Of a stretch of DNA of 31,562 nt, positions 22,735-29,932 are shown piece by piece; position 1 is the stretch's first letter; every line of letters begins with the position of its first letter. The notes below the pieces were generated by a model. It saw only the letters and a program-made list of their open reading frames with translations, was not told the origin of the DNA and made no database searches. The translations under genes were made by a program, and so were the position numbers. Source of the DNA: Pseudomonadota bacterium (GTDB lineage: Bacteria; Pseudomonadota; Gammaproteobacteria; Steroidobacterales; Steroidobacteraceae); NCBI GenBank assembly GCA_023457495.1, contig JAEWLQ010000105.1:1-31562 (forward strand), in the 5' to 3' direction.

Positions 22735-23642
22735 CCCAGCCTCACGCGCAGTTTCGCGGCGCCTGGCTCGGACATGGCGTCGATGAAGGCGCGCACGCGC
22801 GGCGGTAGCAGGCGCGTGGTGGGATAGAGCACGTTTATCGGCAGCGGCGCGGGGCGAAAGTCGCGCAGCACCTCGACCACGCGTCCCGCGTTGATCGCGT
22901 CGGCGGCCATATAGTCCGGCGCCTGCACGAGCCCGAGGCCCGCGCCGGCCGCTTCGATGAGCGCATCGCCATCTCCCAGGCGTAGCCGCGCCTCGGGATG
23001 GATTTCCGTGTTCACGCCGTCCACGCGGAACTGCCACGGCCGTGCGCGGCCAGTGGCCGAGACTCGAAACAGCACGCAGGAATGCCGCTCGAGATCGTAG
23101 GGACTGCGCGGCTGCGCGTTGCGCGCGAGATAGTCGGGACTGCCGACCACGACCAGATGTTGATGGCCGATGGTCCGCGCAACCAGCCGCGAATCGGCGA
23201 GCGCCGCGATGCGCACGACGGCGTCGAGACCCTCGCGGATCACGTCGGAAAAATGATCCGACAGGCGCGCCTCGATCGTGAGTCCGGGATGCCGCTCCAA
23301 CATCTTTCCGAGCACCGGCACGACGACGCGCCGGCCATAGGTCACCGGCACTTCGATGCGCAGCGTGCCGGTCGGCGCCCCGCTGGCACCCGCGGCGGCG
23401 GACTTCAGGATCTCGACCTCCTCGAGGATGCGCTGGCATTGCTCGAACAGCTGCTGACCGTCGGGCGTGAGGCTCACCTGGCGGGTCGTCCGGTTGAAGA
23501 GGCGCACCCCGAGCTGGGCCTCGAGTCGACCGATGCTCTTCGCGATGGTCGAGGGGGTTTGGGAAAGCTCGCGGGCGGCCTTGGCGAAGCTGCCGTTCCG
23601 GGCGGCCGTTGCGAAGGCCAGGACCTGCTGAATGTTGTTCAT
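22716..23642 (-). CDS. LysR-family transcriptional regulator
   Basis: The 308-residue protein starts at ATG 23642; the longer frame upstream is antisense to the cupin leader. The N-terminal winged helix-turn-helix reads FAKAARELSQTPSTIAKSIG then RLEAQLGVRLFNRTTRQVSL, followed by a substrate-binding domain (GTLRIEVPVTYGRRVVVPVL; CVLFRVSATGRARPWQFRVDG). The fold resembles the CrgA-like subgroup of LysR proteins. Its start codon lies within the palindrome at 23642-23662, so it probably represses itself and controls the divergent cupin gene. The last residues (GVVGAG) and stop lie inside the inverted-repeat element. Confidence 0.93.
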   Translation of the reverse strand: MNNIQQVLAFATAARNGSFAKAARELSQTPSTIAKSIGRLEAQLGVRLFNRTTRQVSLTPDGQQLFEQCQRILEEVEILKSAAAGASGAPTGTLRIEVPVTYGRRVVVPVLGKMLERHPGLTIEARLSDHFSDVIREGLDAVVRIAALADSRLVARTIGHQHLVVVGSPDYLARNAQPRSPYDLERHSCVLFRVSATGRARPWQFRVDGVNTEIHPEARLRLGDGDALIEAAGAGLGLVQAPDYMAADAINAGRVVEVLRDFRPAPLPINVLYPTTRLLPPRVRAFIDAMSEPGAAKLRVRLGVVGAG

Positions 23643-23662
23643 TGAGGAATATTGTTCCTCAA
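23642..23662. promoter_or_regulatory. Candidate LysR operator
   Basis: TTGAGGAA and TTCCTCAA are perfect 8-bp arms around a 5-nt spacer, the usual T-N11-A type of LysR site. It overlaps the first base of the LysR start codon and lies 89 nt before the cupin gene. Confidence 0.6.
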
Positions 23663-23750
23663 TGATTGGACGCTCAAGGCGATTCTGTCGGCGAGGCTGG
23701 CCGGACACACTGCGGCGGCGTCCGAGTCACCCCCTCTGGAGCCCCCCGCC

Positions 23751-24143
23751 ATGCAAGTCAGTCCCAACCCCGTTCTCGCCACGTCCCCCTTCCCCGGCAT
23801 CCTGCACGCCACTCTCGCCGGCTCCGAACAGGGGCTCAAACAACTCTCCATCTGGCAGCAGATCCTCGAGCCCGGCGCCGCCACCCCGCCCCATCGGCAC
23901 GATTGCGAGGAAGTCATCCTGTGCTCGGCCGGCCGCGGCGAGCTTCGCCTGGTCGGTGCTGAAGGCAGCAATCGCAAGGTCTCCTTCGGCGCGCACCAGA
24001 CCGTGTGCATCCCGCGCAATGCGCTTCATCAGCTCGTGAATGCCGGGCGGGATCCGCTGCACGTCGTCGCGGTGTTCTCGAAAACGCCGGTCGAGGTCTT
24101 CCGGGCGGATGGCGAGCCCGTTGCGCTGCCCTGGTCGAGTTGA
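23751..24143 (+). CDS. Cupin-domain protein
   Basis: The 130-residue single-domain cupin has the first motif PPHRHDCEEVILCSAGRGEL (two His and a Glu as metal ligands) and a second motif with PRNALHQLVNAG (third His). The ATG at 23751 is preceded by GGAG at slightly long spacing. The frame opens earlier, but that region is the LysR control region. It is divergent from the LysR gene, its probable regulator. Small cupins of this type are metal-binding dioxygenases, isomerases or sensors; the substrate is not evident. Confidence 0.88.
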   Translation: MQVSPNPVLATSPFPGILHATLAGSEQGLKQLSIWQQILEPGAATPPHRHDCEEVILCSAGRGELRLVGAEGSNRKVSFGAHQTVCIPRNALHQLVNAGRDPLHVVAVFSKTPVEVFRADGEPVALPWSS

Positions 24144-24269
24144 AACCCCGCGCCGACTGAAAACTTAAGCGCGTATTAGGAATCCGCCCGTGCGCGATCC
24201 CGATAATGCGCGCCCTCGGTGTCTGGCGTGCCCGGCACCCCCGTTCAGTCATTCTGGGAGTTTTCGTTC

Positions 24270-25199
24270 ATGTTGAAGTCCTTTGCTCTCGTTGGCGGCT
24301 TGCTGATTGCCACCAATGCCCTCGCCCAACAGTCGCTGCAGTCGATGCACACACGCATTCCCGCGCCGCCGAAGTCGGCCGCGGCCGCGCCGGCGTGGCT
24401 CGCGAGCGCAGAGGTCGTCACGCTCCGCAAGCAGCTCAAGGATCAGCGCGCGTTCGTCGAGAAGCTGAACGCCGATGCGAACACCACGGCGCCGGGCGCG
24501 CTGACCAATGCGGGCGGCGTCGATTTCCAGCGCGCACAACGTGACCCTGAGTACGCGAAGCAGATCCAGGCGAAGCTCGCGTCGATGAGCCAGGCCGAGC
24601 AGATGGCCTTCGCGATGGAGATGTCGAAGGCGACGCAGCAGGCCGCGATGCAGAACGTCGTGGCGATGAGCAAGGATCCGCCGGCCGTGCAGACGGCGGC
24701 CGAACACTACGCCGACTACCAGACGAAACAGATGACCAACGGCGGAATCACCGCGCAATACGCCGCCGTCAGCGACATCCAGGCGAAGGTCAGCACGCGT
24801 TCGATGGAGATCGCGGAAAAGGCCGAGAAGTCCTTGAAGTGCAGCGATGGTGAAGGCGGCTGCGCGACCAAGGCCGACGAGGCGGCGGACAAGGCCACGC
24901 TGCGCGCGGCGCACGCGCAGATCGTCGCCGAGTACGATCGTGCGCTGGTGCAGATCGGCCAGCAGGTCGAGGCGGCGCGCAAGGCGCGGCTCGCGGACAT
25001 CGCGGCGGTGCAGAAGGACATGGCGGCGACGCAGTACGGCGCCGCGGCGCAGAGCAGCGCGAACAAGCAGCTGCTCGCGGCGTATCACAACACCGCGCTG
25101 ATCGAGGTCGAGCAGCTGTTCACGCTGTCCGAGGATGTCGCGAAGTGGGCGGCCCAGCGCTTCAATGACCGGACCATCAACTTCGTATCGATCGACTGA
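24270..25199 (+). CDS. Secreted coiled-coil protein of unknown function
   Basis: The 309-residue protein has a clear signal peptide (MLKSFALVGGLLIATNALA-QQ) and GGGAG upstream of its ATG. The mature protein is almost all helical and rich in Ala, Gln, Lys and Glu, with likely coiled coils (VTLRKQLKDQRAFVEKLNAD, AHAQIVAEYDRALVQIGQQV). One pair of cysteines (KCSDGEGGCATK) probably forms a disulfide loop. I do not recognise the family. It is convergent with the DUF1501 gene (3-nt gap) and appears monocistronic. A periplasmic structural or chaperone-like role is possible but unsupported. Confidence 0.8.
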   Translation: MLKSFALVGGLLIATNALAQQSLQSMHTRIPAPPKSAAAAPAWLASAEVVTLRKQLKDQRAFVEKLNADANTTAPGALTNAGGVDFQRAQRDPEYAKQIQAKLASMSQAEQMAFAMEMSKATQQAAMQNVVAMSKDPPAVQTAAEHYADYQTKQMTNGGITAQYAAVSDIQAKVSTRSMEIAEKAEKSLKCSDGEGGCATKADEAADKATLRAAHAQIVAEYDRALVQIGQQVEAARKARLADIAAVQKDMAATQYGAAAQSSANKQLLAAYHNTALIEVEQLFTLSEDVAKWAAQRFNDRTINFVSID

Positions 25200-25202
25200 C
25201 CT

Positions 25203-26612
25203 TTACAGGAATCCGAGGTCGGTGGTCGTGAAGTTGCCGACGTTGGGGAGGATGCCGGGTAGTTCGGCTGGGCTGCAGCCGAACCAGCGCGCCAGCGTCG
25301 CGGCGAACTGATCGATCGCGGTGGTCGGCAGCAGCCGGCCCTGCCCGACCTGGTCGGGGGTCTGGATCGACACGTGCGGAGCGGTTCCGCAGAACCGCCC
25401 GCCGTTCACCGCGCCGCCCATCACGAAGTGATGACCGCCCCAACCGTGATCCGAGCCGTCCGCGTTCGAGCTCAGCGTGCGGCCGAAATCCGACGCGGTG
25501 AACGTGGTCACCTTGTCGGCGACGCCGAGCTCGACCGTCGCCGCGTAGAACGCGCTCATCGCATCGTTGATGCGCTGGAGCAGCCGCGGATGGTCCTGCA
25601 TCAGCAGGTTGTGGTTGTCGAAGCCGCCGAGTGAAACGAAGAACACCTGGCGGCGCAGCCCGAGCGAATTGCGCGCGCCGATGAGCCGCGCGACGATCTT
25701 CAACTGGTTAGCCAGCCCGTTGTTCGTGCCGAACGAGGTGTTCACGTTCACGAGTGCCGAGTTGACGATGCCCTCCATCTCGATGGAGCGGCGCGTCACG
25801 ATCGCGTATTCGTTCTCGAACGCGTGCGTGCTCTGGCGCGTCATCAAGGTGTTCAGGGCATTACGCAACGCCGACGAGCCATACGGCGACTGCGTGAGCC
25901 CGTTGACGCGGATCGCGCCATTCGGACTGATCTGGTACTGCAGCGCGTCGCGGCCCGCGACGAACACCGCGTTGCCCGAGGCCGAAATGCAGGTCAGCAG
26001 TGAATTCCCGCCATTGCTCGACAGCGCGATGTCGCCGAGCCGCCCGCCCCAGCCGATGGTCGATCCCTCGCTGTCGTTCGACTGCCAGATCGACTGCTGG
26101 TCGTTGTGCGAAAACAGCTTGGGCGGCAGCGGATTCGCGACGCGGTTCGTGCTCTGGTACTGCGCGAGCGTGGTTGGCTGGATCAGCGGACCCACGTTGA
26201 GCTGCACCGCGAGATGCCCCTGGTCCCACAGCGTCTTCAATCCCGTGAGCTGCGGCGCGAGTGCGTACTGCAGGTTGTCGGTGAGCGTCTGCGCGACCAG
26301 CGGCGTCAGCGCGTTCGGCGCCAGCGCCGCGCGCGCGATGGCTATGCCCGCCTGGTCTTCGCCAGCGGCGCCGGCGCGGATCTGGTGATACAGCGCGTAG
26401 TTAGCCGCGTCGTACGGCACCACCGTGTTCGCGTAGTCGTTGCCGCCGTACAGGAAGATGCACACCAGCGCCTTGTAGTCGCTGCTGTCGAAGGCGGCGG
26501 CCTCGGAGATTGCCGCAAGGTTGATCGCAAGCGGCGCAGCGACACCCATCGCACCGAGGTGCATCGCGCGCTGCAGGACCATGCGGCGAGTCCAGTATTC
26601 ATTCCGGCTCAT
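25203..26612 (-). CDS. DUF1501 family Tat-exported protein, copy 1
   Basis: The 469-residue protein begins with a twin-arginine signal (WTRRMVLQRAMHLGAMGVAA), followed by the DUF1501 body. Landmarks are YKALVCIFLYGGNDYANTVV, PLPPKLFSHNDQQSIWQ, VFFVSLGGFDNHNLLMQDHP, TFTASDFGRTLSSN and DGSDHGWGGHHFVMGG. The family is distantly related to alkaline-phosphatase-like sulfatases by fold, and its activity is unknown. The start overlaps the stop of the preceding DUF1800 gene by 4 nt, as in copy 2, to which it is closely similar along its full length. The pair probably acts together in the periplasm or at the cell surface. Confidence 0.92.
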   Translation of the reverse strand: MSRNEYWTRRMVLQRAMHLGAMGVAAPLAINLAAISEAAAFDSSDYKALVCIFLYGGNDYANTVVPYDAANYALYHQIRAGAAGEDQAGIAIARAALAPNALTPLVAQTLTDNLQYALAPQLTGLKTLWDQGHLAVQLNVGPLIQPTTLAQYQSTNRVANPLPPKLFSHNDQQSIWQSNDSEGSTIGWGGRLGDIALSSNGGNSLLTCISASGNAVFVAGRDALQYQISPNGAIRVNGLTQSPYGSSALRNALNTLMTRQSTHAFENEYAIVTRRSIEMEGIVNSALVNVNTSFGTNNGLANQLKIVARLIGARNSLGLRRQVFFVSLGGFDNHNLLMQDHPRLLQRINDAMSAFYAATVELGVADKVTTFTASDFGRTLSSNADGSDHGWGGHHFVMGGAVNGGRFCGTAPHVSIQTPDQVGQGRLLPTTAIDQFAATLARWFGCSPAELPGILPNVGNFTTTDLGFL

Positions 26613-28441
26613 TTCTGCACCAGGTATTCAGGCGAGCACAGGATCAGCAGGCAGGCGCCCGCCAGCAGATTTAGCTTCGCGTCGTTCGAGCTGCCCGCGG
26701 TGACGTTCATCGCGGTCAGCGCCGCCGTGATCGTGTCCAGCGAAGCCTGCGACAACTGGTTAGCGGTCATCCGCAGGTTCAGCCACGCGACCACCGCCGG
26801 CACGTCGTGCGCGATCGGCAGCAGCGCCGCGTAGGTCGGCCGCACGTCGTTGTAGCCGCCACGGATGACCCACGTGAGGAAGTTGGAGTAACCCGCGACC
26901 GTGGTCTCGTTGACGAGCTGGAACTCCGGCGCCTGCTTGTTGGCCGCCGCGAGCGCCGTGTTCGGCGGCACGTAGCCCGGCCGGAAGAAATTGAACACCG
27001 ACGGCGAGCGCAGCGGACTCTGCCCGAGCGCCGTATCGCTGCCGGACAGATCGTAGATCTCGTACGCGCCATTGGTCGACGTGATCCCCACCGTGCGCGC
27101 CCATTGAACGAAGCGCACCACCGGCTCGCGCAGCTTGCCCGACATCGTCTCCGACGCACCCGGCAGGGTGCGCGCCTCGGCATCCGTGAGGATCGCCGTC
27201 CACACCGCGCGCAGATCGCCGCGCACGCCCGAACCGTTGTTCGCGAACGCCGCCGCGACGCGGCCGACGTAGGCGGGACTCGGGTTGCTGGTCACCAGGC
27301 GCTGGATCATCTGCCGCGCGAAGAACGGACCCACGTTCGCGTGGTTGAAGAGCTGGTCGAGCGCCAGGCGCAGCGCCTCCGGACCCGCGGTATTCGCAGG
27401 AATCGTGAGCCCCAGGAACGTGACGGCCTGCGTCGAGTGGTTGTTAGGGATGAACCGCATGCGGTTCGTCGCGAAGCGCGTGTTCGGCACGTCGTAGTCG
27501 TGCCAGGAGACGTTCGTGAACGTGCCGCCGTTCGACGTGTAGTCCCAGTCGTAGCCCGTGAACACGCGCGCGAGATTCGTGATGTCGCTCTGCCCGTAGG
27601 TCTCGATGGGGTGGTCGTTGGCGTCGAGACGGTGCGAGCCATCGGGGTTCAGCTCGTACAGGCCGATGGTGAAGAGCTGCATCACCTCACGCGCGTAATT
27701 CTCGTCCGGCTGGCGACCGTTCGCGTCTTCCTTGAGGTTGCCCTTGGTGTTGAGGAAGAAGCCCATCGCCGCATTCAGCGTGACGCGTTCGAGCAGCTCA
27801 CGGTAGTTGCCGAAGGCGTTGGCGCACAACAGGTCCCAGTACGCGCCGATGACGTACGGTGGATAGAAGCCGTCGATCGGGCTGAGACTCACCACGAAGA
27901 ATTCCGACAGCGCGAGCGCGACACGCTTGCGCATCTGGTCCGGCCCGGCCAGCAGCTGGTTCCAGATCATGAAGTCGCCGAATTGCGGCCAGAAGTAGCG
28001 CTGCTCTTCGGTGATCGAATTGTGATTGCGCGAGTCGAGCCAGGCGACGCCGGTCTGGCCCAGCGGTTCGGTGTACTTCGAGTTGAGCCACGCCGCGTAG
28101 CCGTTCGTGCGCACTGACGACAGATCGGAGTCCGTCATCGCGAACTGGGCCTGCAGCAGGAAACGCGCGGCCTCGGCTTCGCCGATGTTGACGGGCGGAG
28201 TCGGTGGGCTGGGCGATGGCGGGCTCGGCGCGGGTGGGCTGGGCGCCGGCGGACTCGGTGCGGGCGGACTGGGCGCGGGCGGACTTGGATTGCCGGGCGC
28301 CGCGCTTCCACCGCCACCGCCGCCGCAAGCGGCGAGTGCAAGCGCGCCCAATGCCACGGCGACACCCGCTCCACGGGAATCGGCGCAATCTTCAGCCGGT
28401 TCGGTCGACGTCGTATCGACGTCGTTCTCCAGTTCCTGCAC
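26609..28441 (-). CDS. DUF1800 family lipoprotein, copy 1
   Basis: The 610-residue protein starts at GTG after AGGGGGG. A 24-residue N-tail precedes a hydrophobic stretch with lipobox LAAC (Cys39) and a Gly/Ser spacer, then a linker of repeated PAPSP units (about residues 52-80). The DUF1800 domain follows: EAARFLLQAQFAMTDSDL, ENYAREVMQLFTIGLYELNPDG, RVFTGYDWDY, NNHSTQAVTFLG, ARQMIQRLVTSNPSPAYVGR and VFNFFRPGYVPPN. The family always or nearly always accompanies DUF1501; no activity is established. The linker should hold the domain away from the membrane anchor. Confidence 0.9.
   Translation of the reverse strand: MQELENDVDTTSTEPAEDCADSRGAGVAVALGALALAACGGGGGGSAAPGNPSPPAPSPPAPSPPAPSPPAPSPPSPSPPTPPVNIGEAEAARFLLQAQFAMTDSDLSSVRTNGYAAWLNSKYTEPLGQTGVAWLDSRNHNSITEEQRYFWPQFGDFMIWNQLLAGPDQMRKRVALALSEFFVVSLSPIDGFYPPYVIGAYWDLLCANAFGNYRELLERVTLNAAMGFFLNTKGNLKEDANGRQPDENYAREVMQLFTIGLYELNPDGSHRLDANDHPIETYGQSDITNLARVFTGYDWDYTSNGGTFTNVSWHDYDVPNTRFATNRMRFIPNNHSTQAVTFLGLTIPANTAGPEALRLALDQLFNHANVGPFFARQMIQRLVTSNPSPAYVGRVAAAFANNGSGVRGDLRAVWTAILTDAEARTLPGASETMSGKLREPVVRFVQWARTVGITSTNGAYEIYDLSGSDTALGQSPLRSPSVFNFFRPGYVPPNTALAAANKQAPEFQLVNETTVAGYSNFLTWVIRGGYNDVRPTYAALLPIAHDVPAVVAWLNLRMTANQLSQASLDTITAALTAMNVTAGSSNDAKLNLLAGACLLILCSPEYLVQK
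28201..28288. repeat. Tandem 15-nt repeats encoding the PAPSP linker
   Basis: About five or six imperfect copies of a 15-nt GC-rich unit (GGACTGGGCGCGGGC and variants) lie in frame in the DUF1800 gene. Units are multiples of three, so copy-number changes would alter linker length without a frameshift. Confidence 0.75.
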
Positions 28442-28534
28442 GAGCCCCCCTGATCAGCTCACGCACCGTACCTTAAGGAGCCGGAACCGGCCAAACAAAC
28501 TGTCGCAATTTTGCGTAGGGGCGAACCCGAGGAC

Positions 28535-29932
28535 TCAGGCGAATCCGAGGCTCGAATTCGAGAAATTGCCGATGTTCGGCAGGATCCCCGGCAATTCGGT
28601 CGCCTCGCAGCCGAACCACCGGCCCAGGGTCGCCGCGAACTGATCCACCGATGTGCTGGGCAATAGCCGGCCCTGGCCGACCTGGTCATCACTTTCCACC
28701 GACACGTGCGGCGCCGTGCCGAAGAAGCGCCCGCCATTCACCGCGCCGCCCATCACGAAATGATGCGCGCCCCAGCCGTGGTCCGAGCCATCGGAGTTCG
28801 ACGACAGCGTGCGGCCGAAATCCGAGGCCGTGAACGTCGTGACTTTGTTCGCGACACCGAGCTCGACCGTCGCCGCGTAGAACGCGCTCATTGCGTCATT
28901 GAGGCGGGTCATGAGCCGCGGGTGGTCGCTCATGAGATCGTTGTGATTGTCGAATCCGCCAAGCGAGACGAAGAACACCTGGCGGCGCACGCCGAACGCG
29001 GCGCGCGCGCCGATCAGCCGCGCCACGACGCGCATCTGGCTGGCGAGCCCATTGCCCGACGGGAATGCGGTAGTTAGCGAGACGCCGCCCAGCGCATCGT
29101 TGACGACGCCCTCGAGCGCGATCGAGCGGCGCGTAACGTTGGCGCATTCGTTCTCGAGCACGTGGGCACTGTCGCGCGAGACGATGGCGCGCACCGCCTC
29201 GCCCAGTGCGCCGCGCAGTGCGTTGATGCGGATCGCGCCGCTGCTGCTGATCTGGTACTGCAATGCGTCGCGCCCGGCGACGAACACGCCGTTGTTGCTG
29301 GCCGAGATGCAGGTCAGCGTCGCATTCGTTCCGTTGCTCGACAGCGCGAGATCGCCGAGCCTTCCGCCCCAGCCGTTGGTCGCACCCTCGGCGCCGTCCG
29401 ACTGCCACACGGATTGCTGATCGTTGTGGGAGAACAGCTTCGGCGGCAGCGGATTCGCACGGCGGTCCGAACTCGCGTATTGCGCCTTCGTCGTGGGCTG
29501 CACCAGCGGGCCGACGTTCAGCTGGATCGCGAGGCGGCCGGCGTCGAACAACGATTTCAAACCAGCGAGTTGCGGCGCGAGCGCGTACTGCAGGTTGTCG
29601 GTCAGCACGGCGCCATCGAGCGGCGTGAGTGCGGTCGCGGCCAGATCGGCGCGGGCGATCGCGATACCGGCCGCGTCTTCGCCCGCGGCGCCCGCGCGGA
29701 TCTGGTGGTACAGCGCGTAGTTGGCCGGGTCGTAGGGCACCACCGTGTTGGCGTAATCATTGCCACCGAAGAGGAAGATGCACACGAGCGCCTTGTAGTC
29801 AGTCGCGTCAAAGGCCGCCGCCTCCCCCATCGCCGCGAGATTGATCGCGAGCGGCGTCGCGACGCCGAGCGCGGACAACTGCAGCGCGCGTTGCAGGACG
29901 AGCCGACGGGTCCATTGCTGGCTGGAAGTCAT
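28535..29932 (-). CDS. DUF1501 family Tat-exported protein, copy 2
   Basis: The 465-residue paralog of the protein at 25203-26612 has the same Tat signal design (WTRRLVLQRALQLSALGVAT) and the same landmarks (YKALVCIFLFGGNDYANTVV, FFVSLGGFDNHNDLMSDHP, SDFGRTLSSNSDGSDHGWG). The main differences are around residues 230-290, where copy 2 lacks a few residues. The start overlaps the upstream DUF1800 stop by 4 nt. A 93-nt gap separates it from the copy-1 operon and holds two small palindromes (CGCAAAATTGCG and GCCGG-TT-CCGGC), which could be a weak terminator or promoter element. Confidence 0.92.
   Translation of the reverse strand: MTSSQQWTRRLVLQRALQLSALGVATPLAINLAAMGEAAAFDATDYKALVCIFLFGGNDYANTVVPYDPANYALYHQIRAGAAGEDAAGIAIARADLAATALTPLDGAVLTDNLQYALAPQLAGLKSLFDAGRLAIQLNVGPLVQPTTKAQYASSDRRANPLPPKLFSHNDQQSVWQSDGAEGATNGWGGRLGDLALSSNGTNATLTCISASNNGVFVAGRDALQYQISSSGAIRINALRGALGEAVRAIVSRDSAHVLENECANVTRRSIALEGVVNDALGGVSLTTAFPSGNGLASQMRVVARLIGARAAFGVRRQVFFVSLGGFDNHNDLMSDHPRLMTRLNDAMSAFYAATVELGVANKVTTFTASDFGRTLSSNSDGSDHGWGAHHFVMGGAVNGGRFFGTAPHVSVESDDQVGQGRLLPSTSVDQFAATLGRWFGCEATELPGILPNIGNFSNSSLGFA

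Noticed and set aside
26807..28117. 436-residue forward frame opposite DUF1800 copy 1
   Set aside because: Antisense shadow; the minus-strand DUF1800 protein is conserved with the second copy.
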